Assembly (NCBI GenBank): GCA_031291415.1
Contig: JARLJB010000314.1
Coordinates: 1-64,000, forward strand
Source of the DNA: Telmatospirillum sp.
Lineage (GTDB): Bacteria > Pseudomonadota > Alphaproteobacteria > Rhodospirillales > Magnetospirillaceae
DNA: 64,000 nt
Direction: 5' to 3'
Position numbers and translations under genes: made by a program. The notes under the pieces were generated by a model. The model did no database searches, had not been told where the DNA came from, and worked only from the letters and a program-made list of their open reading frames with translations. The first letter of the stretch is position 1; every line of letters starts with the position of its first letter. Shown here one piece after another: positions 51,454 through 60,489 of this stretch.

Positions 51454-51464
51454 GGACCTGACGA

Positions 51465-52121
51465 ATGGCGCTCGCCACCTACGACGATCTCAAGGCCGAG
51501 ATCCCCAAGTTCTTGCAAAACCGGTCCGATCTGTTGCCGCTGATCGACGACTTCATCTCGCTTGCCCAGACGACGATCAACATTGATCTGACCGTCGGCA
51601 ACGCGGAAATGGAATTGCCGCTGGTGGCCGTCCCGGGAAGCCGGTTCATCGACATATCGGGCGTTGCTTTGAACGAGCCGCGGGGCCTGTGGCAGACCAG
51701 CTACAATCCCCGGCAAGAGCTTGTTTTCGTCATGCCCGAACTGCTGACCGTTTCGACGACGCCGGGCCAATCGACCTTTTGGACCCTCGATGGTTCCAAC
51801 ATCGCGTTCAATCGGCAGGCCGATCAAGCCTATCCGTTTGCCTTTCGGTTCGTTGGAAACTGGCTTTTGTCCCCAACGAACCAGACCAACTACCTGATGA
51901 CGAACTACCCTAACGTCTATCTTTACGGGTCGTTGTGCGAGGCCGCGCCCTACCTTTCCGGCAAAGACACTGCGCTCATCGCCAAATGGGAAGCGAAGTA
52001 TCAAAAGGCCTGGAAGGGCGCACAGCGCAACCTCAATCGTTGGCGCAACGCCCTGGTAACCAGCCGCGTTGACCTCGCGCTTCAGCAGCGCCGGCCGATC
52101 TTCAACATCAATCAGGGCTGA
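51465..52121 (+). CDS. Head-tail adaptor protein
   Basis: A 218-residue protein. The N-terminal ATYDDLKAEIPKFLQNRSDLLPLIDDFISLAQTTINIDL is typical of phage gateway/adaptor proteins in P22-like podoviruses; the middle is beta-rich (LWTLDGSNIAF-like) and the C-terminus helical. It would bind below the portal ring. Confidence 0.78.
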   Translation: MALATYDDLKAEIPKFLQNRSDLLPLIDDFISLAQTTINIDLTVGNAEMELPLVAVPGSRFIDISGVALNEPRGLWQTSYNPRQELVFVMPELLTVSTTPGQSTFWTLDGSNIAFNRQADQAYPFAFRFVGNWLLSPTNQTNYLMTNYPNVYLYGSLCEAAPYLSGKDTALIAKWEAKYQKAWKGAQRNLNRWRNALVTSRVDLALQQRRPIFNINQG

Positions 52122-52124
52122 TAG

Positions 52125-52382
52125 ATGATCCCCGCCGCCCCCCCGAACGCTCCGGACTGGTTCAAGCAGTGGGTCGATGATCTGGACGCTACGGCTTCCC
52201 GTTGGGGCATCCCTGACGGCAAAAGGCCTGTTCTGTTGCCGACGTTCGCCGTCGCCAATCTCCCGTCCGCCAGCAAGTACGTTCGCTGCGCGATCTATGT
52301 GCAGGACGGGACCGGCAATAAACGTATCGCAATCTCGGACGGTGCCGCGTGGCGCTTTCCTGACGGAAATGTGGTGAGCTAA
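52125..52382 (+). CDS. Small tail-module protein, unknown function
   Basis: An 85-residue protein. The end of the sequence (KYVRCAIYVQDGTGNKRIAISDGAAWRFPDGNVVS) resembles short beta domains that contact tail fibres in phages (a single attachment repeat). It overlaps the tail protein gene by one base. Confidence 0.6.
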   Translation: MIPAAPPNAPDWFKQWVDDLDATASRWGIPDGKRPVLLPTFAVANLPSASKYVRCAIYVQDGTGNKRIAISDGAAWRFPDGNVVS

Positions 52383-54406
52383 TGCCAAGCACCCCGACGA
52401 ATTCGCTACGCCTCGAAAAACAGGGGCAGGGCGAACACCTCAATTCCTGGGGTTCTGGCAGCCTCAACACGGCCCTCGACATGATCGACGCGGCGATTGC
52501 CGGAACGGCGGCGATCGTTGTGACCGGAAGCTTCACCCTTGCGTCGGTGAATTACACGGCCGATCAGGCGCGCAACGCGATCCTCTCACTGACTGGAACG
52601 CCGGCCGCGCCGTTCACGGTTACAACGCCCGGCGTCTCGAAGATCTACTATGTCCGGAACGCCACCGGCCAGACCGCGACATTCGCGTGCGGCGCCGGGG
52701 CGACGGCAACGGTGCCCACCGGACAGACGTGGATCCTGTTCTGCGATGGCGTGAACTGGGCCGGCATCGTGCTTCCCGGCACGCTCGACCAGAACCAGGC
52801 CGCCGTTGCTCCGGTCAATTTTGGCGGACAGGCTGGCGTCAATGCGGCGAACCCGCAGAACCCGCAGGATCTTTGCACCAAGGCTTATGCCGACGCGCTG
52901 GCTTGGACGGCAAACGCCGGCATTCTGCCGGGCCAGGTCGGAAATGACGGGAAGTTCCTCTTCACAAAAAATCAGGTCGCGAGCTGGATGAACCTGCCGC
53001 TCGCGACCAGCAGTTCGATCACATCGGCGGCCAACGTCATCCTCACGGCCTCTTCGGCAAGTTGCCAATCTATTGCTATAACGGCCGCCGGATGCGCGGT
53101 TCAGCTCCCCGACGCGACCACGCTTTCCTTTACTGGCATCGCATTCCTGATCCACAACACGGGCACCCTCGCGTACCTCGTGACTGATTATGCCGGTGGC
53201 GTCGTGGCGATCATTCCGCCGAACGGAAAGGCTCTTTTCCTCTCTCAATCCGACGCTTCGGCGGCCGGCAACTGGAAGGTCGGGAACCTCTCCGATTTTT
53301 CGCCCCTACAGACCAGCCTCATTTCAACGGCTTCGGTGGTGAATACCGCGGCGCTCGGGAATCAAGCAATCGTGAGGCTGTCCGCAACGACGGCACTCTA
53401 TGTCTACGGCCCGAGCAGCGGCCCAACTCTGGTCGGCGTGGTGTTGACCCTTAACAATGGTGGTGTGCAGCCCGGTCTTCCCGCGCCCCTTGGCGGCCAG
53501 GGGACATCGTGGGAACAGATCAATCTTCAGGCGATCTCATCGACGCAGGTCGCAATTCTGTACTCGGCCGACGCTCCTCCGACTGCCGGGATCATCACGA
53601 TCACCGGCACCGTTCCCACGCTCGGTCCGACAGTCACGCCACTTGGCTCCATCATCCCGCGCGGCGGCGTCGGAATGTGTTTACTCAGCCCAACTCTTGC
53701 CCTGTTCGCCTGCGCCCCGAACAGCGGTACGACGCTGACAACCGCCGCCGCCACGATCTCGGGAAACACATTGGCCCCGGGAGACACGCACGCTGTGACC
53801 GTTGCTGCCTACAATGGAAACTATTTTGCAGTAGCGCCTCTGACGGCGACCTCGGGAGCGGTGTTTCTTCCGGGCGCTTCTGCGGCTCTCACCGGCGTGA
53901 TCTTGAATGTCGCAGGGACAACCGTCTCCGATACTGGGCAGCAGACGATCGACGGCACGAACACGACCAACGCGATTTACCAAGCAATTGGCCTGTCGCC
54001 TTCTCAGGTGCTCCTGCGGGCGTCTTGCTCGTCCTCAGGATCGTCTGCTTTGTATCTGATTGGCAATAACGCGGGAACATTGACCGAGCAATCATTCTTG
54101 GCCCTCGGGGGAGTCGGTGGTGCTGACTGCAATATTGTCCAGACGGGAGCAAGCTCATTTAAAGTGTTTGATGTCGAAAACACGACGAACAGGCCCATAG
54201 TACGGCAGGTAAATATCACTATAGGAAATAATATTGCCTGCACGTACTCGCAATATCTGAACTCTGCCCCCTCCGTTGCTGTCACAGGTCCGATGAGTCC
54301 CGGCGTGAAGGGGGTGCTCCTCTCCGGCACGAATCTCATGTGGGCATACGGTTCTTCGGGCAACAGCAGCTATCCGATCGCTGCGGAAGGGACGTTCCTG
54401 CAATGA
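52382..54406 (+). CDS. Tail fibre or receptor-binding protein
   Basis: A 674-residue protein. The N-terminus (SLRLEKQGQGEHLNSWGSGSLNTALDMIDAAIAG) is common among phage tail or neck fibres. The rest is Gly/Thr/Ala-rich beta sequence with hydrophobic repeats (about 330-640), typical of a trimeric fibre or beta-propeller. It is followed by a small protein likely to assist its assembly. Confidence 0.7.
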   Translation: MPSTPTNSLRLEKQGQGEHLNSWGSGSLNTALDMIDAAIAGTAAIVVTGSFTLASVNYTADQARNAILSLTGTPAAPFTVTTPGVSKIYYVRNATGQTATFACGAGATATVPTGQTWILFCDGVNWAGIVLPGTLDQNQAAVAPVNFGGQAGVNAANPQNPQDLCTKAYADALAWTANAGILPGQVGNDGKFLFTKNQVASWMNLPLATSSSITSAANVILTASSASCQSIAITAAGCAVQLPDATTLSFTGIAFLIHNTGTLAYLVTDYAGGVVAIIPPNGKALFLSQSDASAAGNWKVGNLSDFSPLQTSLISTASVVNTAALGNQAIVRLSATTALYVYGPSSGPTLVGVVLTLNNGGVQPGLPAPLGGQGTSWEQINLQAISSTQVAILYSADAPPTAGIITITGTVPTLGPTVTPLGSIIPRGGVGMCLLSPTLALFACAPNSGTTLTTAAATISGNTLAPGDTHAVTVAAYNGNYFAVAPLTATSGAVFLPGASAALTGVILNVAGTTVSDTGQQTIDGTNTTNAIYQAIGLSPSQVLLRASCSSSGSSALYLIGNNAGTLTEQSFLALGGVGGADCNIVQTGASSFKVFDVENTTNRPIVRQVNITIGNNIACTYSQYLNSAPSVAVTGPMSPGVKGVLLSGTNLMWAYGSSGNSSYPIAAEGTFLQ

Positions 54407-54864
54407 CCAAGCTCATAAAACTGGCGTCGAACAACGTCGTTCTCCACGTGGGCGACGACCTTACCCTTGATGCCACTGCGGCTCGAGGGGCCGGTTGGCA
54501 GGATTTCAACACCACCACGGCCAATGCTGAATTGGTGGCCGGAACACCTCCTTCGACTTGGGTCGGCGGTGCTTACGCCTTCGACGGCCAGAACTGGACC
54601 ATCGTCAACCAGGCACTCATTCGGGTGCCTCAATCGGTGTCCAGGTTCCAAGCTTTTGCGGCTCTCTCCAACGCCGGGCTTCTGGCAGCTGCTCAGACCG
54701 CCGTCGCTTCGGCTTCCCAGATTGTTCAGTTGGCATGGGGAAATGCCCAGGATTTTGAGCGCGACAGTCCGACCATCGCAGCTATTGCTCAGTCTCTTAC
54801 CACACCGCTCACATCCTCCCAGGTTGATGCGCTGTTCATCGCCGCAGTGCAGATCAAAGCATGA
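54403..54864 (+). CDS. Tail-fibre-associated protein
   Basis: A 153-residue protein. A beta N-terminus (VVLHVGDDLTLDATAARGAGWQDFNTTTANAEL) and a helical C-terminus (SVSRFQAFAALSNAGLLAAAQTAVASAS) resemble phage proteins encoded after fibres and thought to be assembly helpers. It overlaps the fibre gene by 4 bases. Confidence 0.55.
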   Translation: MTKLIKLASNNVVLHVGDDLTLDATAARGAGWQDFNTTTANAELVAGTPPSTWVGGAYAFDGQNWTIVNQALIRVPQSVSRFQAFAALSNAGLLAAAQTAVASASQIVQLAWGNAQDFERDSPTIAAIAQSLTTPLTSSQVDALFIAAVQIKA

Positions 54865-56996
54865 GCCTCGTTCCCTTCGATCTCGTCCCTTCCGTGGTGA
54901 AAGACGACAGCGCCTATGCGTCCAAAGGGCGTGTCATCGAAACCGACAAGGTCCGGTGGCACCGCGCCGACGGATCGGCGAAACCGCACCTCGAAAGCAT
55001 CGGCGGTTGGGAGCGTGTCATTACCACCCAGCTTGACGGGGTCTGCCGGGGCATCTGCACCTATGCCGACAACACCCCGACGCCCATCATCGGCCTGGGT
55101 ACCCACAAGCGCCTGTATGCGATCACCGATTACACCCTTTACGATATCACCCCGAACCGGTTGATTGCGGTCCGGCCAAACCCGGTCACCACGGTGGCGA
55201 ATTCCAACGTGGTGACTGTATCGCACACCGCGCATGGCGCCTCCGTCGGCGACCAGGTGAGCGTCTTCAACGCGACGACGGTCAACGGGATCACCGTCAC
55301 CGGCGCCTATCCTGTGGCCTCGGTGGTCGACGCCAACAGCTACACCATCATGGCGTCGAACGTAGCCAATGCGGCCGGCTCCGGCGGTGGAACCGTCGTC
55401 CTGCAATATCAGATCCCGATCGGCTTGCCCGACTCCCTTGGGGGCGCCGGCTACGGCACCGGTGGATATGGGGCGGGAACCTACAGCACCCCCAGCACGG
55501 GGGCATCACTCAAGGCGCGCACCTGGTCAATGTTCAACTGGGGTAACCGCATGGTGGCGAGCCCTGCCGGCGGCGCGGTTTATGAGTTCCAACCCTCTTT
55601 CGCCGCGGCGTCCTATGTGACGAACGGCTCTTTCACCGCCGATGCCAATTGGACGAAAGGCACCGGCTGGACGATTTCGGGCGGCAACGCGGTTCACGCG
55701 GCGTCCAACGCCACCGCATTGAGCCAAGCGGTCGGGACAACCCTCGGCGGCTTCTACCGGCTGGTGTTCGACGCCACGGTTTCGGCAGGAACGCTGCAGC
55801 CGAGCCTGGGCGGAGGCAACATTGGGAGTGCCATATCGGCGAGCGGCCACTATGTCGTCACTTTTCTGGCAACGGGGATTGGCAGCCTCGCGCTCACTGC
55901 GGATAGCAGCTTTGCCGGATCGATCACCAATGTTGCGTTGACCGTCGAGAACGTCGCCTACCAGATCCCGAACGCGCCGACGGCCAACCTGGGGATGTTC
56001 GTCACGCCTGAGAATTTCATGGTGTTGCTTGGCACCACGGACGCGACCGGCGCCTATTCCCCGATGACCATCCGTTGGTGCGATCAGGCGAACGACCAGC
56101 AATGGGCGCCCCTGGCCACCAACCAAGCCCGCGATACCATCCTGCGCGGGGGATCTCGTCTGATTGCCGGGCGCCCGGTCAAGACGATATCGCTGATTTG
56201 GTCAGACACGGGCGTTTTCGGGATGCGCTACTCGGGCGACCCGTCCTTCGTCTACGCGCTCACGCTGCTGGCCACCAACTGCGGCTTGATCGGGCCGAAT
56301 GCCGTCGCGGTCCTGGATGGCACGGCCTACTGGATGACGCCGACCGGACGCATCATGCAGTATTACGGCGGCGTGGTTCAGCCGGTCGATTGCCCGCTTC
56401 AAGTCGACACCTTCACCAACCTGGCCCCCGTACAGCAAGAGAAGATCTTCGCTTCGGTGGTCAACTTTGCCGGCGGCGTCGAGATCCAATGGCAAATCCC
56501 CGACGGGCGTGACGGTACCGAGTGTTCGCGCTACATCGCCTATAACCCGACCGAGGGTGCATGGAGTTCTGGAATGCTTGCCAGGACGGCGGCGACACCG
56601 GGCGCTGTTCTTCCCTACCCAATCGCGGTCGATCCAGCCGGGAACGTCTATTTTCACGAGAAAGGCAATACCGCCGACGGTGGCTTGCTTTACTGGCGCT
56701 TCAAGACGGCCCCGATCGAACTCGGCAATGGCGACCATCTCATGATGGCAACGCGCATGCTCGGAGATTGGGCCTCCCTGGTGGGTGGCGCGACATTGAC
56801 GCTGTATTCGCGGAATTGGCCGCAGGACACCGATACGATTCTCGGCATCTATCCCATTCTGCCGACAGATCTTCATTCGGATTTTGTAGTGACGGCGCGT
56901 CAGATCGCCATCGAGTTCATGGGAAATGCGGCGCCCGCGAAGATGCGGATCGGCGGCATCCGCTTCGATCTCGAAGATACTGGAATGACCCTATGA
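54861..56996 (+). CDS. Phage stabilisation/tail hub protein, P22 gp10-like
   Basis: A 711-residue beta-propeller-like protein. The N-terminus (DYDLVPSVVKDDSAY-type, SIGGWERV) and the end (SRYIAYNPTEGAWSSG, HSDFVVTARQIAIEFMGNAAPAKMRIGGIRFDL) match the P22 gp10-type phage stabilisation family. An inserted Ig-like or carbohydrate-binding-like domain (about 250-365, SYVTNGSFTADANWTKGTGWTISGG) suggests an extra binding activity on the virion surface. It closes the portal channel after packaging. Confidence 0.78.
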   Translation: MSLVPFDLVPSVVKDDSAYASKGRVIETDKVRWHRADGSAKPHLESIGGWERVITTQLDGVCRGICTYADNTPTPIIGLGTHKRLYAITDYTLYDITPNRLIAVRPNPVTTVANSNVVTVSHTAHGASVGDQVSVFNATTVNGITVTGAYPVASVVDANSYTIMASNVANAAGSGGGTVVLQYQIPIGLPDSLGGAGYGTGGYGAGTYSTPSTGASLKARTWSMFNWGNRMVASPAGGAVYEFQPSFAAASYVTNGSFTADANWTKGTGWTISGGNAVHAASNATALSQAVGTTLGGFYRLVFDATVSAGTLQPSLGGGNIGSAISASGHYVVTFLATGIGSLALTADSSFAGSITNVALTVENVAYQIPNAPTANLGMFVTPENFMVLLGTTDATGAYSPMTIRWCDQANDQQWAPLATNQARDTILRGGSRLIAGRPVKTISLIWSDTGVFGMRYSGDPSFVYALTLLATNCGLIGPNAVAVLDGTAYWMTPTGRIMQYYGGVVQPVDCPLQVDTFTNLAPVQQEKIFASVVNFAGGVEIQWQIPDGRDGTECSRYIAYNPTEGAWSSGMLARTAATPGAVLPYPIAVDPAGNVYFHEKGNTADGGLLYWRFKTAPIELGNGDHLMMATRMLGDWASLVGGATLTLYSRNWPQDTDTILGIYPILPTDLHSDFVVTARQIAIEFMGNAAPAKMRIGGIRFDLEDTGMTL

Positions 56997-57481
56997 CAGA
57001 CAAGAAATACGCTGAATTCATCGCGGTGGCGAACCACTGCCTGCGCGGCAACCAGGCCGCCGTCAATTTCATGTTGCTGATCTGCGACATCCTGCACGTT
57101 TGGGATGACCTGATCGATCGCGACAAGCCGGCCAATAACGATGACATCCACCGCGCATTCTATGGAGCGCTCGTCCGCCTGCCGCGAGATCCGTTCTATT
57201 CGGCGAATTTCTTGCTGCTCAATCCGATCCTCGAGATGGCGATCCTGAATTGGCAAGCGGCCAACGAAATGGAGGCGGTGGGCGACGAAGCGGGCCTCCG
57301 GATCGCGTTCATCCTCCGATCGACCTATGCCGACCTGGCCACCATGTGCGCCCGCATCGTCGGGGGCGAACTCTGGGCCCGGCAGAAGGGCGGAGAAATT
57401 CGGCGGCATTGGCATGACGAGGGATGGGACGGTTACCTGTCGAACCTCGCCAATGAGAAAAAAGTGAGGGCAGAACAATGA
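56993..57481 (+). CDS. Conserved helical virion-module protein with Asp-rich motif
   Basis: A 162-residue all-helical protein. The segment ILHVWDDLIDRDKPANNDDIHRAFYGAL resembles the first Asp-rich motif (DDxxD) of class I isoprenoid synthases. The second half (FILRSTYADLATMCARIVGGELWARQKG) has no second Asp-rich motif, so enzymatic activity is unproven. Similar small helical proteins occur in podovirus tail modules without assigned role. It overlaps both neighbours by 4 bases. Confidence 0.6.
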   Translation: MTDKKYAEFIAVANHCLRGNQAAVNFMLLICDILHVWDDLIDRDKPANNDDIHRAFYGALVRLPRDPFYSANFLLLNPILEMAILNWQAANEMEAVGDEAGLRIAFILRSTYADLATMCARIVGGELWARQKGGEIRRHWHDEGWDGYLSNLANEKKVRAEQ

Positions 57482-58533
57482 GTTGTGGTGGCGGCGGCAG
57501 CGGAAGCTCGCAGAATTCACAGTCTTCGTCGCAGCTCGACCCGCAGATCAAGCAGGCCGAACTCGATTGGTATAGCAACCAGCAAAAGATCCAGCAGGCG
57601 GCGCAGGGTGCTTCGTTGAACACCACCCAGACGCCCGTGACGGATGCGAGCGGGAATGCTGTTCTCGATGCCAACGGGAACCCGACATACACGTCCAGCA
57701 GCACGGCGAAGGCCTACACGCCTTACACCGGTCAGAAGGTGGCCAGTCTCGATCCCTACACCACGAATGCGGAGACCAACTATCAGACGGGATCGTATCA
57801 GCCTGCAAACACCGCTGGAGTGAGCGCGGCGACGTCGGCCGCAGGGTATTCCCCCCAGCAGGTGACCGGCCAAGGCGTGACGGCTGGTAGCCTCGCCAAC
57901 ACCGATCTTTCATCGTATCTGAACCCCTACACGAAAGACGTCACAAATACGACGATCAATGACTTCACGCGCGCCAGCAAGATTAATGGGGTGAACTCGC
58001 AGCAACAGGCCACGCTGCAGGGGGCGTTTGGAGGAAGCGGCCAGGGTGTTTTTCAGGCGAACAATCAAGACAACCTCGACCGCACGCTGGCCAGCACGTT
58101 GTCCAATCTGAACCAGTCAAACTTCACGAACGCGCAGACCCAGGCGACGAATGATCTCAATCGTAACCTTTCGGCCAACGAGTTCAGCGCGAACGCGACA
58201 AATACCGCGAACCTCGCCAACCAGTCGGCCGGCCTCACGGCCAACGGACAGAAGATCTCTGCGGCATCCACCCTCGGGACCCTTGGGCAGCAGGCCCAGG
58301 CGGGGCAGACGACTGACCTGACCAACGGCATGACGATGGGTACGACCAATCAGGCGAACAAGCAGTCGAACCTCGATTGGAACTACCAGAACAACTACTA
58401 CAACCCGAATTACATGCAGCCGCAGTGGGACGTTCAGATGGCCAACGCGGGGCAGGGAAACATGCCCACCGCACAGACGCTCAGCGCTTCGACCGGATCC
58501 GGCGGCAGCGCGTCCGGGAATGCGTCTTGCTGA
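57478..58533 (+). CDS. Ejection or internal virion protein, N/Q-rich
   Basis: A 351-residue protein. It begins MSCGGGGSGSS and ends GNASC, with an Asn/Gln/Thr/Ser-rich middle. The segment DLSSYLNPYTKDVTNTTINDFTR, then NNQDNLDRTLASTLSNLN, is typical of a podovirus family of ejected virion proteins. Low-complexity, flexible sequence suits passage through the portal. Confidence 0.65.
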   Translation: MSCGGGGSGSSQNSQSSSQLDPQIKQAELDWYSNQQKIQQAAQGASLNTTQTPVTDASGNAVLDANGNPTYTSSSTAKAYTPYTGQKVASLDPYTTNAETNYQTGSYQPANTAGVSAATSAAGYSPQQVTGQGVTAGSLANTDLSSYLNPYTKDVTNTTINDFTRASKINGVNSQQQATLQGAFGGSGQGVFQANNQDNLDRTLASTLSNLNQSNFTNAQTQATNDLNRNLSANEFSANATNTANLANQSAGLTANGQKISAASTLGTLGQQAQAGQTTDLTNGMTMGTTNQANKQSNLDWNYQNNYYNPNYMQPQWDVQMANAGQGNMPTAQTLSASTGSGGSASGNASC

Positions 58534-58548
58534 TAGGGGAAGAGTGAC

Positions 58549-58896
58549 ATGGCTTATCAAGATTGGATGGCTCAGATGCAGGCGGGGATGAGCCCGCAGG
58601 CTCAGGCGGCCTACGCGCTTCTCTCGGGGCAACTTCCGCAAACGGCTTCTGGCAGCCAGCCTCAGCAAGGATCGACGCAAAGTGGTGCACCACTTCAGCA
58701 GGCACTAAACCAACAGCCGCAAAGCCAAGGCCAGGGACAGGACTTCGGTCAGCTGATGATGGACAACTACGCCAAGGCCCAGGCTGGCGGAAACAGCAAC
58801 TACGGCTTGACCGACGCGATGGGCGATACGGCCAGCCAGAAACTCGGTGGCGCGCAGGACAAATTGAACGCCGTCAGTTCTTGCTGCGGGAGTTGA
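58549..58896 (+). CDS. Small ejection-module protein
   Basis: A 115-residue Gln/Ser-rich protein (MAYQDWMAQMQAGMSPQAQAAYALLSG...) with a C-terminus SSCCGS. It lies between two ejection-protein genes and shares their low-complexity composition. No family recognised. Confidence 0.55.
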   Translation: MAYQDWMAQMQAGMSPQAQAAYALLSGQLPQTASGSQPQQGSTQSGAPLQQALNQQPQSQGQGQDFGQLMMDNYAKAQAGGNSNYGLTDAMGDTASQKLGGAQDKLNAVSSCCGS

Positions 58897-58899
58897 TCA

Positions 58900-60489
58900 A
58901 TGGGCTGGATGGATCCGGACAATAACGACGGCGTTACGCTCGGCAATATGAGCTTGGCGGACGTCATCGGCCTTGGCCTCGGCAAGGAAGGGTATCTGAT
59001 GCAGGCGCTCCAGATGCAGCGCCAGAAGAACTATGCCGGCGCCTTGGCCGGAGCGCTTTCAGCTCCCCCGGCAGGATCACCCACGAATCTTGACCAAGTG
59101 TTGACGAACGGAGCCGCGGCGCAGGGGCGCACAGATCCGACAGATGGAACCACTTTGGCCGCGCTTCCGAGCCCCACTTTGGCCGCGCAGCTTCAGCAGC
59201 CGAAGGCGCAAGGGTTGGCCGGCGTCTATCAGGACCAGATGACGCCCCAGCAGCAGGCGTCCGTGCAGGCCCATCTTTCCATGCTCGATGTTCCCGGCGC
59301 GTTGAAGATGATCGACGACATCACGAGCCCGATGCCGACCGATGCGGCAAAGAATGCGGCGATCGCCTATGGATGGAACACGCCAGACTTCAAACGGGCG
59401 ATGGCAGGTGTTGCGAAAAAGGCGTCGAGCAACATCATGGACCTTCGCCCGGGTGGCACGGCCTATGATGCCCTCAACAATCAGCCGCTCTTCTCAGCGC
59501 CGACGACGGATGGTGGACAGATCGGCTGGGGTCCAAACGGCCCGGTGATGGGCATGGTTCCAGGTGCTGCCCAGGTGCAGCAGACGGCGGCCTATGCCAA
59601 ATCCGCCGGCCAGGGCCTGGCCGAACCTCAGACCGCCTATGTCAACGGCCAGCCGGTTTTTACCAATCGGACAATGGCGGCCGGTGGAAACCTGCTCCAG
59701 AACGCCGCACTTGGCTCCCCTCAGGCCAGCGGAGCGCCGATGGCGCCCCAAGGCATGCAAGGCGCGGCACAGGTTGCGGCCGGACGTTTTTCGGGATACT
59801 CGCCCGCCGGATCGGCTCAGATCGCCCCCGCCCCGGCGCCGGGATATGTGACCGGGCAAGAAGGCTTGGCCAAGGCCAACACCGATCGATACAGCCAAAT
59901 GGTGACCAGCGCGGCTGATAGCCCGATGCGTGTCAATGTGCTCGACAACATCATCAACCTGTCGCAGCAGGGTGTGAACAGCGGACCAGGCGCCGAGTGG
60001 ACGAATATGGTCAAGGGCTATGTCGCGAACGCCCCCGGCTTAAGCTCTGTGTTGGGCAAGTGGAAGGATGACGCGGCCGGCTTCCAAGAATTGCAGAAAT
60101 TCACCTATCAGAACGCACAGCGGGCGTGGCAGGCGGCAGGCGGCACCGGTACCGATGCGCAAATGGAATCGTTCGCGCACTCGAACCCGAACGACAAGCT
60201 GTTCCCGCAGGCCCTGCAGTCAATCGCGCAGTGGGGGAAGGGTGGTGAATTGGCGCTGCAGGCGAAGACCAACGCCGCCGATCAATTCCTGGCGCAGAAC
60301 GGGGGCGACACCTCGAAGATGAACCAGTTCGAGAACGCTTGGCGCAAGAACTTCGATCCCCGCGTCTGGCAGATGAAGGCCATGGATCCTAGCCAATTGG
60401 CCAATTTCACGGCGCCCCTGAGCCAGTCTGACCGCGCCCAGCTCCTTCAGAAATACCAGACCGCCAAGATGAACGGGTGGATCCAATGA
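58900..60489 (+). CDS. Ejection protein, large internal virion component
   Basis: A 529-residue protein rich in Ala, Gln and Gly, predicted helical. The N-terminal SLADVIGLGLGKEGYLMQALQMQRQKNYAGALAGAL and the later RVNVLDNIINLSQQGVNSGPGAEWTNMVKGYVANAP recall podovirus ejection proteins. It lies directly before the transglycosylase gene and overlaps it by 4 bases. Confidence 0.65.
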   Translation: MGWMDPDNNDGVTLGNMSLADVIGLGLGKEGYLMQALQMQRQKNYAGALAGALSAPPAGSPTNLDQVLTNGAAAQGRTDPTDGTTLAALPSPTLAAQLQQPKAQGLAGVYQDQMTPQQQASVQAHLSMLDVPGALKMIDDITSPMPTDAAKNAAIAYGWNTPDFKRAMAGVAKKASSNIMDLRPGGTAYDALNNQPLFSAPTTDGGQIGWGPNGPVMGMVPGAAQVQQTAAYAKSAGQGLAEPQTAYVNGQPVFTNRTMAAGGNLLQNAALGSPQASGAPMAPQGMQGAAQVAAGRFSGYSPAGSAQIAPAPAPGYVTGQEGLAKANTDRYSQMVTSAADSPMRVNVLDNIINLSQQGVNSGPGAEWTNMVKGYVANAPGLSSVLGKWKDDAAGFQELQKFTYQNAQRAWQAAGGTGTDAQMESFAHSNPNDKLFPQALQSIAQWGKGGELALQAKTNAADQFLAQNGGDTSKMNQFENAWRKNFDPRVWQMKAMDPSQLANFTAPLSQSDRAQLLQKYQTAKMNGWIQ

